64,000 bases of DNA from Geodermatophilus sabuli (GTDB lineage: Bacteria > Actinomycetota > Actinomycetes > Mycobacteriales > Geodermatophilaceae), in assembly GCF_010686765.1 (NCBI RefSeq), contig NZ_JAAGWF010000010.1, positions 186,001 through 250,000 on the forward strand, read 5' to 3'. The notes beneath the pieces are model-generated. The model saw only the letters and a program-made list of their open reading frames with translations. It was not told where the DNA came from and did no database searches. Positions 49,689-57,347 of the stretch are shown one piece after another (positions within the stretch are counted from its first letter, which is position 1; every line of letters begins with the position of its first letter). Position numbers and translations under genes: made by a program.

Positions 49689-50532
49689 CCCGCTGTTCGA
49701 GGTCGACGAGTCGGGCGAGGACCTGACCCGCGCCGACACGGCCGTCGCCGCGCAACTCTCCCCCGCCGAGAAGGCCGCCACCCGCGAGGAGCACGTCCGG
49801 CTCGCCGAGGGTGCCCTCGTTCGGGGCGACGACCTCGTCGCCGGCTACGTGCCCGGGGTCAACATCCTCCGCGGCTGCGACTTCTACCTGCAGGACGGCG
49901 AGCTCGTCGGGATCATCGGGCCGAACGGGGCGGGCAAGTCCACCCTGCTCAAGACGCTGTTCGGGCTGATCCCCGTGCGGTCGGGCTCGGTGACCCTGCG
50001 CGGGGAGGACATCACCTCCGCCCCCGCCCACCGGCTGGTGTCCCTGGGCGTCGGCTACGTCCCCCAGAACAACAACGTGTTCCCCTCGCTCACCATCGAG
50101 GAGAACATGCAGATGGGCGTCTACCTGCGGCCGAAGACGTTCAAGGAGCGCTTCGACTACGTCATCGACCTCTTCCCGCTGCTCGGCGAGCGGCGCAAGG
50201 GGAAGGCCGGCGCCCTGTCCGGTGGCGAGCGGCAGATGGTCGCGATGGGCCGGGCACTGATGATGGACCCGTCGGTACTCCTGCTCGACGAGCCCTCGGC
50301 CGGCCTCTCCCCCGCCTACCAGGACGAGGTGTTCATCCGCTGCCGGCGGATCAACGCCACCGGCGTCTCGATCATCATGGTCGAGCAGAACGCCCGCCGC
50401 TGCCTGCAGATCTGCGACCGCGGCTACGTGCTCGACCAGGGCCGCAACGCCTACACCGACACCGGTGAGTCGCTCATGCACGACCCCAAGGTCATCGAGC
50501 TCTACCTCGGGACGCTCGCCAAGACGACCTGA
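49681..50532 (+). CDS. livF: branched-chain amino-acid ABC ATPase LivF
   Basis: 283 residues. An acidic N-terminal extension (about 1-48) precedes the ATPase core: Walker A GPNGAGKS (80-87), GYVPQNNNVFPSLTIEENM, signature LSGGERQMVAMGRAL, Walker B LLLDEPSAGLSP, H-loop-equivalent VEQNARR. Forms the ATPase heterodimer with LivG. Last gene of the plus-strand liv operon; a 17-bp hairpin follows. Confidence 0.95.
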   Translation: MSDPLFEVDESGEDLTRADTAVAAQLSPAEKAATREEHVRLAEGALVRGDDLVAGYVPGVNILRGCDFYLQDGELVGIIGPNGAGKSTLLKTLFGLIPVRSGSVTLRGEDITSAPAHRLVSLGVGYVPQNNNVFPSLTIEENMQMGVYLRPKTFKERFDYVIDLFPLLGERRKGKAGALSGGERQMVAMGRALMMDPSVLLLDEPSAGLSPAYQDEVFIRCRRINATGVSIIMVEQNARRCLQICDRGYVLDQGRNAYTDTGESLMHDPKVIELYLGTLAKTT

Positions 50533-50548
50533 GCCCCTCGGGACGCCG

Positions 50549-50588
50549 CGACGGCGCCGCCACCCTCCCGTGGGTGGCGGCGCCGTCG
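50549..50588 (+). terminator. strong hairpin terminator after livF
   Basis: 17-bp perfect stem (50549-50565 with 50572-50588) and loop of 6 nt, 16 bp after the livF stop. The remaining 50589-50711 shows no gene. Confidence 0.75.
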
Positions 50589-50711
50589 TCGTTGCCGGAG
50601 GGAGTCGCTCACACCCCCCGGTCGCCCGCCCCGGAGCACCCCTCGTCCGCGGGGGCCCGCCGACCGGCCGCCCCCGACCGCACCGGCAGGGCCGGCCTGC
50701 CCGGGACGCGA

Positions 50712-50747
50712 CAGTGGCCCGGCACCGTCGCCGGTGCCGGGCCACTG
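50712..50747 (-). terminator. strong hairpin terminator after livK
   Basis: 16-bp perfect stem (50712-50727 with 50732-50747) and TCGC-type loop, 65 bp past the livK stop on the minus strand. With the livF hairpin it insulates the two convergent liv transcripts. Confidence 0.7.
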
Positions 50748-50812
50748 CCCTGCCAACTCAGTGCTGTGGGTCCACAGCCTCTCGGCGCTGCAGCATCACA
50801 GCGCCTCGTACC

Positions 50813-52147
50813 TCAGCGCTGCGGGCCGATGCCCTGGTCGTTGAGGCCCTGCAGGATCCGAGAGGACTCCTCGAACCCGATGACGACGATCGCGTCGGGG
50901 TTGAACTCCACCATCTGCTGGACCTCGGCGTCGAAGTTCGCCGCCTGCGGGTCGTAGGTGATGCTCACGATGTCGTCCTCGGAGAGGCCGGCGTCGACGA
51001 GGTTGTTCAGGGTGTTCTCCGCGAGGCCCGTGCCGTACGGGTCGTTCAGGGCCAGGATCCCCACGGTGTTGTTGCCGTCGGCGATGATCAGGTCGGCCAG
51101 CGCGCGGGCCTGCAGCGTGTCCGGGGGCGCGGTGCGGAAGTACAGCCCGTTGTCGTTGTAGGCGGTGAACTGGTCCGACGTGTTCGCCGGCGAGAACTGC
51201 ATGACACCGGCGCCGGTGATGGCGTCGATGACCGTGAGGCTCACGCCGGAGGACGCCGCGCCGATGATCGCGTTGACGCCCGACTGCAGCAGGCGGTCCA
51301 CGGTCTGGGTGGCGGTGTCGGTCGAGGCGTCACCGGAGTCACCCTCGACCAGCTGGACCGGGGCGCCCAGCACGCCGCCCGCGGCGTTGATGTCGTTGAC
51401 GGCCAGCTTCGCGCCGGCCACCTCGGGCGGGCCGAGGAAGGCCAGGTTGCCGGTCAGCGGCAGCAGCGTGCCGATCACCAGCGGGCCGCCGGTCGCGCCG
51501 GGCGGCGCGTACGCCGGGCCCTCGTCGGACGTGGCGCCCGACTCGTCGCCGGCCAGGACGTACTCGGTGGCGTCGTTGTCGAGGGCGTTGTCGTCGCCGA
51601 ACTGCAGGAGACCGAAGCTCGCCTGGGCCGGCTCACCGGCATCGGCGAAGCTCAGCGGACCGGAGATGCCGTCGTAGTCGACGTTCCCGCCGCTGTTGAT
51701 GAGCTCCAGGCAGGCGGCGAAGTCGGTGCAGGTGTCTCCGCCGGTGGTGATGCCGTTGACGTACGCCTTGAAGACGTTGGCGTCGTTGGTCCCGGCCGCC
51801 TGCGCCGCGAGCGCGGTGATGATGATCGCGTCGTAGGTCTCACCGGCGTAGTTGTAGTCCTGCAGCGCCGGGTCGATCTCCAGGAGGCGGTCGGTGAAGT
51901 CCGACCCGAGCTCGGTGAGGGGCGTGGTGCCCTTCATCCCGGCCAGGGCGCCGTTCTCGGTGAAGTCCTCACCGAGGGCGTTGCCCATGTTGCCGTCGGT
52001 GCCGTAGATGTTGACCTGCTTCTCGCCACCGCCACCGCCGTCGCCCTCGGCGGCGGCCCCTTCGTCGTCGCCACCGCCGCATGCGGTGAGGACGAGCAGG
52101 GCCGCGGCCGACACGGCGGCGCTCCGCGCGAGGATGCCAGTGCGCAT
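50813..52147 (-). CDS. livK: branched-chain amino-acid ABC substrate-binding lipoprotein LivK, apparently circularly permuted
   Basis: 444 residues from ATG 52147, with GGGAG 8 bp upstream and lipobox LTAC (Cys23). The order of segments is unusual. Residues 43-200 (VNIYGTDGNMGNALGEDF ... DPALQDYNYAGETYDAIIITALAAQ ... GISGPLSFADAGEP ... DATEYVLAG) match what is normally the C-terminal portion of a Peripla_BP_6 protein. A linker rich in Gly/Ser/Pro/Ala (about 201-221) follows, and residues 222-444 (PLVIGTLLPLTGNLAFLGPPEVAGAKLAVNDIN ... GAASSGVS ... VGILALNDPYG ... AIVVIGFEESSRILQGLNDQ) are the normal N-terminal portion. The frame is intact throughout and total length is normal, so the protein should fold and bind ligand. 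Convergent with livF. Confidence 0.9.
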   Translation of the reverse strand: MRTGILARSAAVSAAALLVLTACGGGDDEGAAAEGDGGGGGEKQVNIYGTDGNMGNALGEDFTENGALAGMKGTTPLTELGSDFTDRLLEIDPALQDYNYAGETYDAIIITALAAQAAGTNDANVFKAYVNGITTGGDTCTDFAACLELINSGGNVDYDGISGPLSFADAGEPAQASFGLLQFGDDNALDNDATEYVLAGDESGATSDEGPAYAPPGATGGPLVIGTLLPLTGNLAFLGPPEVAGAKLAVNDINAAGGVLGAPVQLVEGDSGDASTDTATQTVDRLLQSGVNAIIGAASSGVSLTVIDAITGAGVMQFSPANTSDQFTAYNDNGLYFRTAPPDTLQARALADLIIADGNNTVGILALNDPYGTGLAENTLNNLVDAGLSEDDIVSITYDPQAANFDAEVQQMVEFNPDAIVVIGFEESSRILQGLNDQGIGPQR

Positions 52148-52333
52148 CAAGCAACTCCCACTGTTTCGGTCGTGCACGCGGTCAACCCAGGCGGGCTGAC
52201 CCGATCAGTGGGGGGAAGGTAACCGCTGGGATCGGGCCCCGAAGAGGGGTCGACCGGACCGTGATGGGGTTGTGACCTCCAACGACGGACTTCAGCACAA
52301 CGGGCGACAGAACTGACTCCGGCGGGAGTGGCC

Positions 52334-52939
52334 TCACCCTCGGTCCGGAGGCACCTCCGCCGCGGCCTCCGGCTGGAGGATCCGCTGCGCCAGCGCCTTC
52401 ATCGACGTCCGCTCGTTCATCGCCGACCGCTGGATCCAGCGGAACGCCTCGGCCTCGGTCATGCCCTGGTCGGCCATGAGCCGGCCCTTCGCCTGCTCGA
52501 CGACCTTGCGGGTCTCCAGCCGCTCCTCGAGGGTGCGGACCTCGCCGTCCAGAGCGGTCATCTCGGCGAACCGCGCTCGGGCCACCTCGATGGCCGGCAC
52601 CAGATCGTTCTTGGAGAAGGGCTTCACGAGGTAGGCCATGGCGCCCGCGTCCCGTGCCCGCTCGACCAGCTCGCGCTGGCTGAAGGCGGTCAGGACGATC
52701 ACCGGGGCGATCCGGGAGCCGGCGATCTGCTCGGCGGCCGACAGCCCGTCGAGGACCGGCATCTGGATGTCCAGCACCACCAGGTCCGGCCGTAGCTCCG
52801 TCGCCCGGTCCACGGCCTGCTGCCCGTCGCCGACCTCGGCCACGACGGTGTACCCCTCCTCCTCCAGCATCTCCTTGAGGTCGAGGCGGATCAGCGCCTC
52901 GTCCTCGGCGATGAGGACCCGGATCGTCTCGGTGCTCAC
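52334..52939 (-). CDS. ANTAR-domain response regulator, PdtaR-like
   Basis: 201 residues from GTG 52939. Receiver domain with acidic pair E12/D13, phospho-acceptor Asp57 (VVLDIQMPVLDG), Thr84 and Lys106 (LVKPFSK), then a helix and the RNA-binding ANTAR domain (about 137-192: EERLETRKVVEQAKGRLMADQGMTEAEAFRWIQRSAM). Such regulators bind paired hexaloop RNA hairpins and antiterminate transcripts. Mycobacterial Rv1626 (PdtaR) occupies the same neighbourhood near polA and tesB. Its histidine kinase is not in this window. Confidence 0.95.
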   Translation of the reverse strand: MSTETIRVLIAEDEALIRLDLKEMLEEEGYTVVAEVGDGQQAVDRATELRPDLVVLDIQMPVLDGLSAAEQIAGSRIAPVIVLTAFSQRELVERARDAGAMAYLVKPFSKNDLVPAIEVARARFAEMTALDGEVRTLEERLETRKVVEQAKGRLMADQGMTEAEAFRWIQRSAMNERTSMKALAQRILQPEAAAEVPPDRG

Positions 52940-52999
52940 GCGCGGAGCCTAGCGATGCCGGAGCCGGGGGGACGCCCACGTAGGCTGCTCGGGCAGCCG

Positions 53000-53073
53000 G
53001 CCCCCGTACCCCAATCGGCAGAGGGAGCGGATTCAAAACCCGCGCAGTGTGCGTTCGAGTCGCACCGGGGGCA
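53000..53073 (+). tRNA. tRNA-Leu-like (anticodon CAA) with short, class-I variable loop
   Basis: 74 nt. Acceptor GCCCCCG/CGGGGGC perfect, discriminator A, D arm CCC/GGG with GG in the loop, anticodon stem GCGGA/CCCGC with an A31-C39 mismatch, loop TTCAAAA (CAA at 53034-53036), 5-nt variable loop GCAGT, T arm GTGCG-TTCGAGT-CGCAC perfect. No CCA encoded. Bacterial tRNA-Leu normally has a long variable arm, which is missing here. Aminoacylation identity is therefore uncertain. Confidence 0.8.
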
Positions 53074-53184
53074 CGCAGTCCGGTGCGGCGTGACGGCACG
53101 ACACGCGGACACCACCTCGGTGCCGCCTCCCCGGGCCGGAGACCGGTCGGACCCGGCCCGGCGGCCCGCCATACGGTGGGCACC

Positions 53185-54846
53185 GTGAGCGAGCCGAGCA
53201 CCCCGCACATGACCCCCGAGCAGTTCCGCCGGCACGGCCACGAGGTGGTCGACTGGATCGCCGACTACTGGACCCGCATCGGCTCCTTCCCCGTCCGCTC
53301 CCCCGTCGCCCCGGGTGACGTCCGGGAGGCCCTGCCCGCGTCGGCCCCGGAGCAGGGCGAGCCGATCTCCGCCGTGCTCGCCGACCTCGACCGGGTCGTC
53401 CTCCCCGGGGTCACGCACTGGCAGCACCCCGGGTTCTTCGGGTACTTCCCGGCCAACACCTCGGGCCCGTCGGTGCTCGGCGACCTGGTGTCGGCCGGCC
53501 TCGGCGTGCAGGGCATGTCCTGGGTGACCAGCCCCGCCGCCACCGAACTCGAGCAGCACGTCCTCGACTGGTTCGCCGAGCTGCTGGGGCTGCCGGAGTC
53601 CTTCCGCTCCACGGGCACCGGCGGTGGCGTCGTCCAGGACTCCAGCTCCGGCGCCAACCTGGTCGCCCTGCTCGCCGCACTGCACCGGGCCAGCGGCGGC
53701 GCGACCGTCCGCGACGGCGTGCGCCCCGAGGAGTACACCGTCTACGTCTCCGCCGAGACGCACTCCTCCATGGAGAAGGCGGTCCGCATCGCCGGCCTGG
53801 GCACCGACGCCGTCCGCATCGTCGAGGTGGACGGCGACCTGGCCATGCGGCCGGCGGCGCTCGAGGCGCGGCTGGTGCGCGACACCGCGCGTGGCCTGAA
53901 GCCGGTGCTGGTCTGCGCGACGGTCGGGACGACGTCGACCACCGCGATCGACCCGCTCGCCGCGCTGGGTCCGATCTGCCAGAGGCACGGCGTCTGGCTG
54001 CACGTGGACGCCGCCTACGCGGGGGTGAGCGCGGTGGCGCCCGAGCTGCGCGAGCTGCAGGCCGGCGTCGAGTGGGCCGACAGCTACACCACCGACGCGC
54101 ACAAGTGGCTGCTCACCGGCTTCGACGCCACCCTCTTCTGGGTCGCCGACCGGGCCGCGCTCACCGGGGCGCTGGCGATCCTGCCCGAGTACCTCCGCAA
54201 CTCCGCCACCGACGCCGGCGCCGTCGTCGACTACCGCGACTGGCAGATCGAGCTCGGCCGCCGGTTCCGCGCCCTCAAGCTGTGGTTCGTGCTGCGCTGG
54301 TACGGCGCCGAGGGGCTGCGGGCGCACGTGCGCTCCGGCGTCGCGCTGGCCCAGGAGCTCGCCGCCTGGGCCGGGGCCGACGACCGCTTCGAGGTCGCCA
54401 CCCCGCATCCGCTGTCCCTGGTCTGCCTGCGCCCCCGCTGGCCCGCCGACGTGGACGCCGACGTGGCCACGATGACCCTGCTGGAGCGGCTCAACGACGG
54501 CGGCGAGGTGTTCCTGACCCACACGACCGTCCGCGGCCAGGTGGTGCTGCGGGTGGCCATCGGCGCCCCGACCACGACGCGGCCGCACGTGCAGCGGGCG
54601 TGGGCACTGCTGTGCGACGGCCACGACTGGCTGGCCGCCGACTTCGCCGAGTCCGCCGCCGAGCGCGCGCGGCAGGCCGCCGCGCTGCGGGCCGCCGGCG
54701 CCGCGCCCGCTCCGGTGGCGGTGCCCGAGCCGCCCCCGCACGAGACGCCGCTCCCGGAGGTCCCGGCGGCCCAGGACGAGACCGCCACCCAGGTGGACGC
54801 GCAGGAGGAGCTGGCGGCCGGCGAGGGCACCGCGGCCTCCCGGTAG
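53185..54846 (+). CDS. PLP-dependent group II decarboxylase, aromatic-L-amino-acid type
   Basis: 553 residues from GTG 53185 (another GTG at 53176). Strong similarity in pattern to DOPA/tryptophan decarboxylases: THWQHPGFFGYFPANTS, the PLP-stacking His193 in ETHSS, WLHVDAAYAG (D275), the Schiff-base lysine in DAHKWLLTGFD (K307), and EYLRNSATDAGAVVDYRDWQIELGRRFRALKLWFVLRWYG. It is predicted to release CO2 from aromatic amino acids to give amines. The last 50 or so residues form an Ala/Pro/Glu-rich acidic tail absent from typical enzymes. No linked transporter or pathway gene is present. Confidence 0.92.
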   Translation: MSEPSTPHMTPEQFRRHGHEVVDWIADYWTRIGSFPVRSPVAPGDVREALPASAPEQGEPISAVLADLDRVVLPGVTHWQHPGFFGYFPANTSGPSVLGDLVSAGLGVQGMSWVTSPAATELEQHVLDWFAELLGLPESFRSTGTGGGVVQDSSSGANLVALLAALHRASGGATVRDGVRPEEYTVYVSAETHSSMEKAVRIAGLGTDAVRIVEVDGDLAMRPAALEARLVRDTARGLKPVLVCATVGTTSTTAIDPLAALGPICQRHGVWLHVDAAYAGVSAVAPELRELQAGVEWADSYTTDAHKWLLTGFDATLFWVADRAALTGALAILPEYLRNSATDAGAVVDYRDWQIELGRRFRALKLWFVLRWYGAEGLRAHVRSGVALAQELAAWAGADDRFEVATPHPLSLVCLRPRWPADVDADVATMTLLERLNDGGEVFLTHTTVRGQVVLRVAIGAPTTTRPHVQRAWALLCDGHDWLAADFAESAAERARQAAALRAAGAAPAPVAVPEPPPHETPLPEVPAAQDETATQVDAQEELAAGEGTAASR

Positions 54847-54872
54847 GGCCCGGCGGGAGCCGACGCGCCACG

Positions 54873-54894
54873 GAGGGCAGCAGGCTGCTCCCTC
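54873..54894. terminator. imperfect hairpin between converging decarboxylase and tesB
   Basis: GAGGG-C-AGCA, 3-nt loop, TGCT-CCCTC with one bulge, overlapping the tesB stop codon. Weak candidate bidirectional terminator in a 46-bp convergent gap. Confidence 0.35.
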
Positions 54895-55804
54895 AGCCCT
54901 CCGCGGCCCGCAGCAGACCCTCCTGGGCGACCGTGGCCACGTGCGTCCCGTCGGCCGACCAGATCCGCCCGAAGCACAGCGCCAGGCCCCCGGAGGCCGC
55001 CGGGCTGTCGGTCTCGTAGAGGAACCACTCGTCGGCCCGGACCGGAGCGTGGAACCACACCGCGTGGTCGAGGCTCGCGCCGGAGTACCGGTCACCCCAG
55101 CCGCCGACCCGCGCCAGCCCGGCGCCGAGCAGGGTCAGGTCACTGACGAAGGTCAGCGCGGCCGCGTGGACGGCCGGGGCGTCGGGCAGCCGACCGGCCA
55201 CCCGCATCCAGACCCGGGTGGCGGTGTCCGGCGGCTGCTTGCTCCGGCCCTCGAACGGGTCCTCGAGCAGTCGCTGCTCGACCGCCCGGCCGATCTCCAG
55301 AGCCCCCGAGGCACGCTCCCCGTGGCGGACGGCGACGTCGGCGAGCGAGGGCAGCTCGTCCGGGCCCGGCACCTCCGGCATCGGCAGTGCGTGCTGCACC
55401 ACGGCCGGCTGCCCGGCGTGGAAGTCGGCCGTCAGCGCGAAGATGGCGACGTCCTCGCCCTTGCGGTGCTGCCAGGCCAGCACCCGGCGGGTGGTGAACG
55501 ACCGGCCGTCCCGGATCCGGTCGACGGCGTAGCGGATCTCCTCCTGCGGGTCGCCGGGGCGCAGGAAGTAGGCGTGCATCGAGTGCACGCCCCGCTCGGG
55601 CGGCACGGTCCGCCCGGCGGCCATCAGCGCCTGGCCGGCGACCTGGCCGCCGAAGATGCGCTGCATCCGCGTGGCGGGCGTCTGCCCGACGAAGACGTCG
55701 GGCTCCCGCTCGTCGAGGTCGAGCACGACCATCAGCGCCGCCGCCTGGCTGTCGCCGTCCCCCGGGGTCGGGGCCCGGCCCGCCGGCTCGCTCATGACGC
55801 TCAT
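54893..55804 (-). CDS. tesB: acyl-CoA thioesterase II
   Basis: 303 residues from ATG 55804; another ATG at 55795. Double-hotdog TesB fold: N-terminal half with RIFGGQVAGQALMAAGRTVPPERGVHSMHAYFLRPGDP and RSFTTRRVLAWQHRKGE, C-terminal half with the second hotdog SLDHAVWFHAPVRADEWFLYETDSPAASGGLALCFGRIW. Hydrolyses medium and long acyl-CoAs. The start overlaps pyk by 4 bp, the same pairing seen near pykA in mycobacteria. Confidence 0.95.
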   Translation of the reverse strand: MSVMSEPAGRAPTPGDGDSQAAALMVVLDLDEREPDVFVGQTPATRMQRIFGGQVAGQALMAAGRTVPPERGVHSMHAYFLRPGDPQEEIRYAVDRIRDGRSFTTRRVLAWQHRKGEDVAIFALTADFHAGQPAVVQHALPMPEVPGPDELPSLADVAVRHGERASGALEIGRAVEQRLLEDPFEGRSKQPPDTATRVWMRVAGRLPDAPAVHAAALTFVSDLTLLGAGLARVGGWGDRYSGASLDHAVWFHAPVRADEWFLYETDSPAASGGLALCFGRIWSADGTHVATVAQEGLLRAAEG

Positions 55805-57216
55805 GAGTCGGTGCCCACCTCGTGCACGCGGATGAGGTTGGTGGACCCGACGGTGTTGGGCGGGCTGCCGGCGACGACGACGACCCGGTCGCCCTCGCGG
55901 AGCCGGCCGATCGAGAGCAGCGAGAAGTCCACCTGCCGCACCATGTCGTCGGTGTGCTGCACCGAGGGCACGAGGAAGGTCTCCACGCCCCACGACAGCG
56001 CCAGCTGGCTGCGGACCCGCGCGTCGACGGTGAAGGCCAGCAGCGGCTGCCGCGGGTGCAGCGCGGCGAGCCGGCGGGCGGTGTCCCCCGTCTGGGTGAA
56101 CGTCGCGAGCGCCTTGACGTCCATGAGCTCGCCGACGTCCCTGGCGGCGCGCACGATCGCCCCGGACCGCGACCGCGAGACCCGGACCAGGTCGGGGACG
56201 CCGACGTGGGCGCTCTCGACCGCGTCGATGATCCGCTCCATCGTGCGCACCGCGGCGATGGGGTACCGGCCCACCGACGTCTCGCCCGACAGCATGACCG
56301 CGTCGGTCCCGTCCAGGACGGCGTTGGCGACGTCGGAGGCCTCGGCGCGCGTGGGCCGCGAGGCGCTGATCATCGACTCGAGCATCTGGGTGGCGACGAT
56401 GACCGGCTTGTTGCGCTCGCGGGCCGCCTGCACCGCCCGCTTCTGCACCAGCGGCACCTGCTCCAGCGGCAGCTCCACGCCGAGGTCGCCGCGGGCCACC
56501 ATGATCCCGTCGAAGGCCTCCACGATCGCCTCGAGGTTCTCCACCGCCTCCGGCTTCTCCAGCTTGGCGATGACCGGGACGGAGACGTCCTCCTGCCGCA
56601 TGATGTCGCGCACCAGCTCGACGTCCCGGGGGGAGCGGACGAAGGACAGCGCGATGAAGTCCACCGAGAGGTGCAGGGCGAAGCGGAGGTCCTCCTCGTC
56701 CTTCTCGGACAGGGCGGGCACGCTCACGGCGACGCCCGGCAGCGACAGGCCCTTGTTGTTCGACACCTCGCCGCCCTCGATGACCAGGCACCAGACGTCC
56801 GGGCCGTCGACGCCGACCACCGAGAGCGCCAGCTTGCCGTCGTCGACCAGCAGCCGGTCACCGACGCGGACGTCGGCGGCCAGGCCCTTGTAGGTGGTGG
56901 AGACCCGCTCGGCGGTGCCCGTCACGTCGTCGACGGTGATGCAGACGCGGCTGCCGGTCTCCCACGTGACCGGGCCGTCGGCGAAGGTGCCCAGCCGGAT
57001 CTTGGGCCCCTGGAGGTCGGCCAGGATGGCCACCGCGTGGCCGGTGCGGTCCGATGCCTCACGCACCAGCTGGTAGGCCCGTTCGTGGTCGGCGTGGGAG
57101 CCGTGGCTGAAGTTCAGCCGGGCGACGTCCATCCCGGACTCGACGAGGGCGGTGACCTGCTCGAGGGAGCCGGTCGCCGGTCCCAGCGTGCAGACGATCT
57201 TGGCGCGGCGCGACAT
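55801..57216 (-). CDS. pyk: pyruvate kinase
   Basis: 471 residues. N-terminal RRAKIVCTLGPATGS and ARLNFSHGSH, B domain (about 70-165), catalytic VIAKLEKPEAVENLEAI and MVARGDLGVELPLEQVPLVQK, substrate and K+ site VATQMLESMISASRPTRAEASDVANAVLDGTDAVMLSGETSVG, and a C-terminal allosteric domain. Converts phosphoenolpyruvate and ADP to pyruvate and ATP. ATG at 57216 (CGACAT on the plus strand). Co-translated with tesB. Confidence 0.97.
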   Translation of the reverse strand: MSRRAKIVCTLGPATGSLEQVTALVESGMDVARLNFSHGSHADHERAYQLVREASDRTGHAVAILADLQGPKIRLGTFADGPVTWETGSRVCITVDDVTGTAERVSTTYKGLAADVRVGDRLLVDDGKLALSVVGVDGPDVWCLVIEGGEVSNNKGLSLPGVAVSVPALSEKDEEDLRFALHLSVDFIALSFVRSPRDVELVRDIMRQEDVSVPVIAKLEKPEAVENLEAIVEAFDGIMVARGDLGVELPLEQVPLVQKRAVQAARERNKPVIVATQMLESMISASRPTRAEASDVANAVLDGTDAVMLSGETSVGRYPIAAVRTMERIIDAVESAHVGVPDLVRVSRSRSGAIVRAARDVGELMDVKALATFTQTGDTARRLAALHPRQPLLAFTVDARVRSQLALSWGVETFLVPSVQHTDDMVRQVDFSLLSIGRLREGDRVVVVAGSPPNTVGSTNLIRVHEVGTDS

Positions 57217-57235
57217 GTCCTGAACGCTAGTGGTT

Positions 57236-57294
57236 GAGAGACCTCGTCCTGCTCACCCCCTCGCAGGCCCGGCGGCGAGCCCCCGGACGGGGGC
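57236..57294 (+). repeat. dispersed intergenic hairpin repeat, copy 4
   Basis: About 59 bp in the pyk/gltD gap, sense on plus. Begins GAGAGACCTCGTCCTGCTC, where the first hairpin is degenerate, continues CACCCCCTCGCAGGCCC and ends with a perfect GCCCCC-GGAC-GGGGGC hairpin (57279-57294). Confidence 0.72.
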
Positions 57295-57308
57295 GCACGG
57301 ACCGAACT

Positions 57309-57340
57309 GGGAGCCGGACCCGCGGACGGGTCCGGCTCCC
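57309..57340 (-). terminator. strong hairpin terminator after gltD
   Basis: 14-bp perfect stem (57309-57322 with 57327-57340) and loop CGGA, 7 bp after the gltD stop on the minus strand. Confidence 0.75.
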
Positions 57341-57347
57341 GGCCCCG

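Noticed and set aside
50813-52147. Frameshift or gene-fusion explanation for livK
   Set aside because: One frame is continuous with a signal peptide, one copy of each half and normal total length, so permutation explains it better than fusion of two binding proteins or a frameshift.
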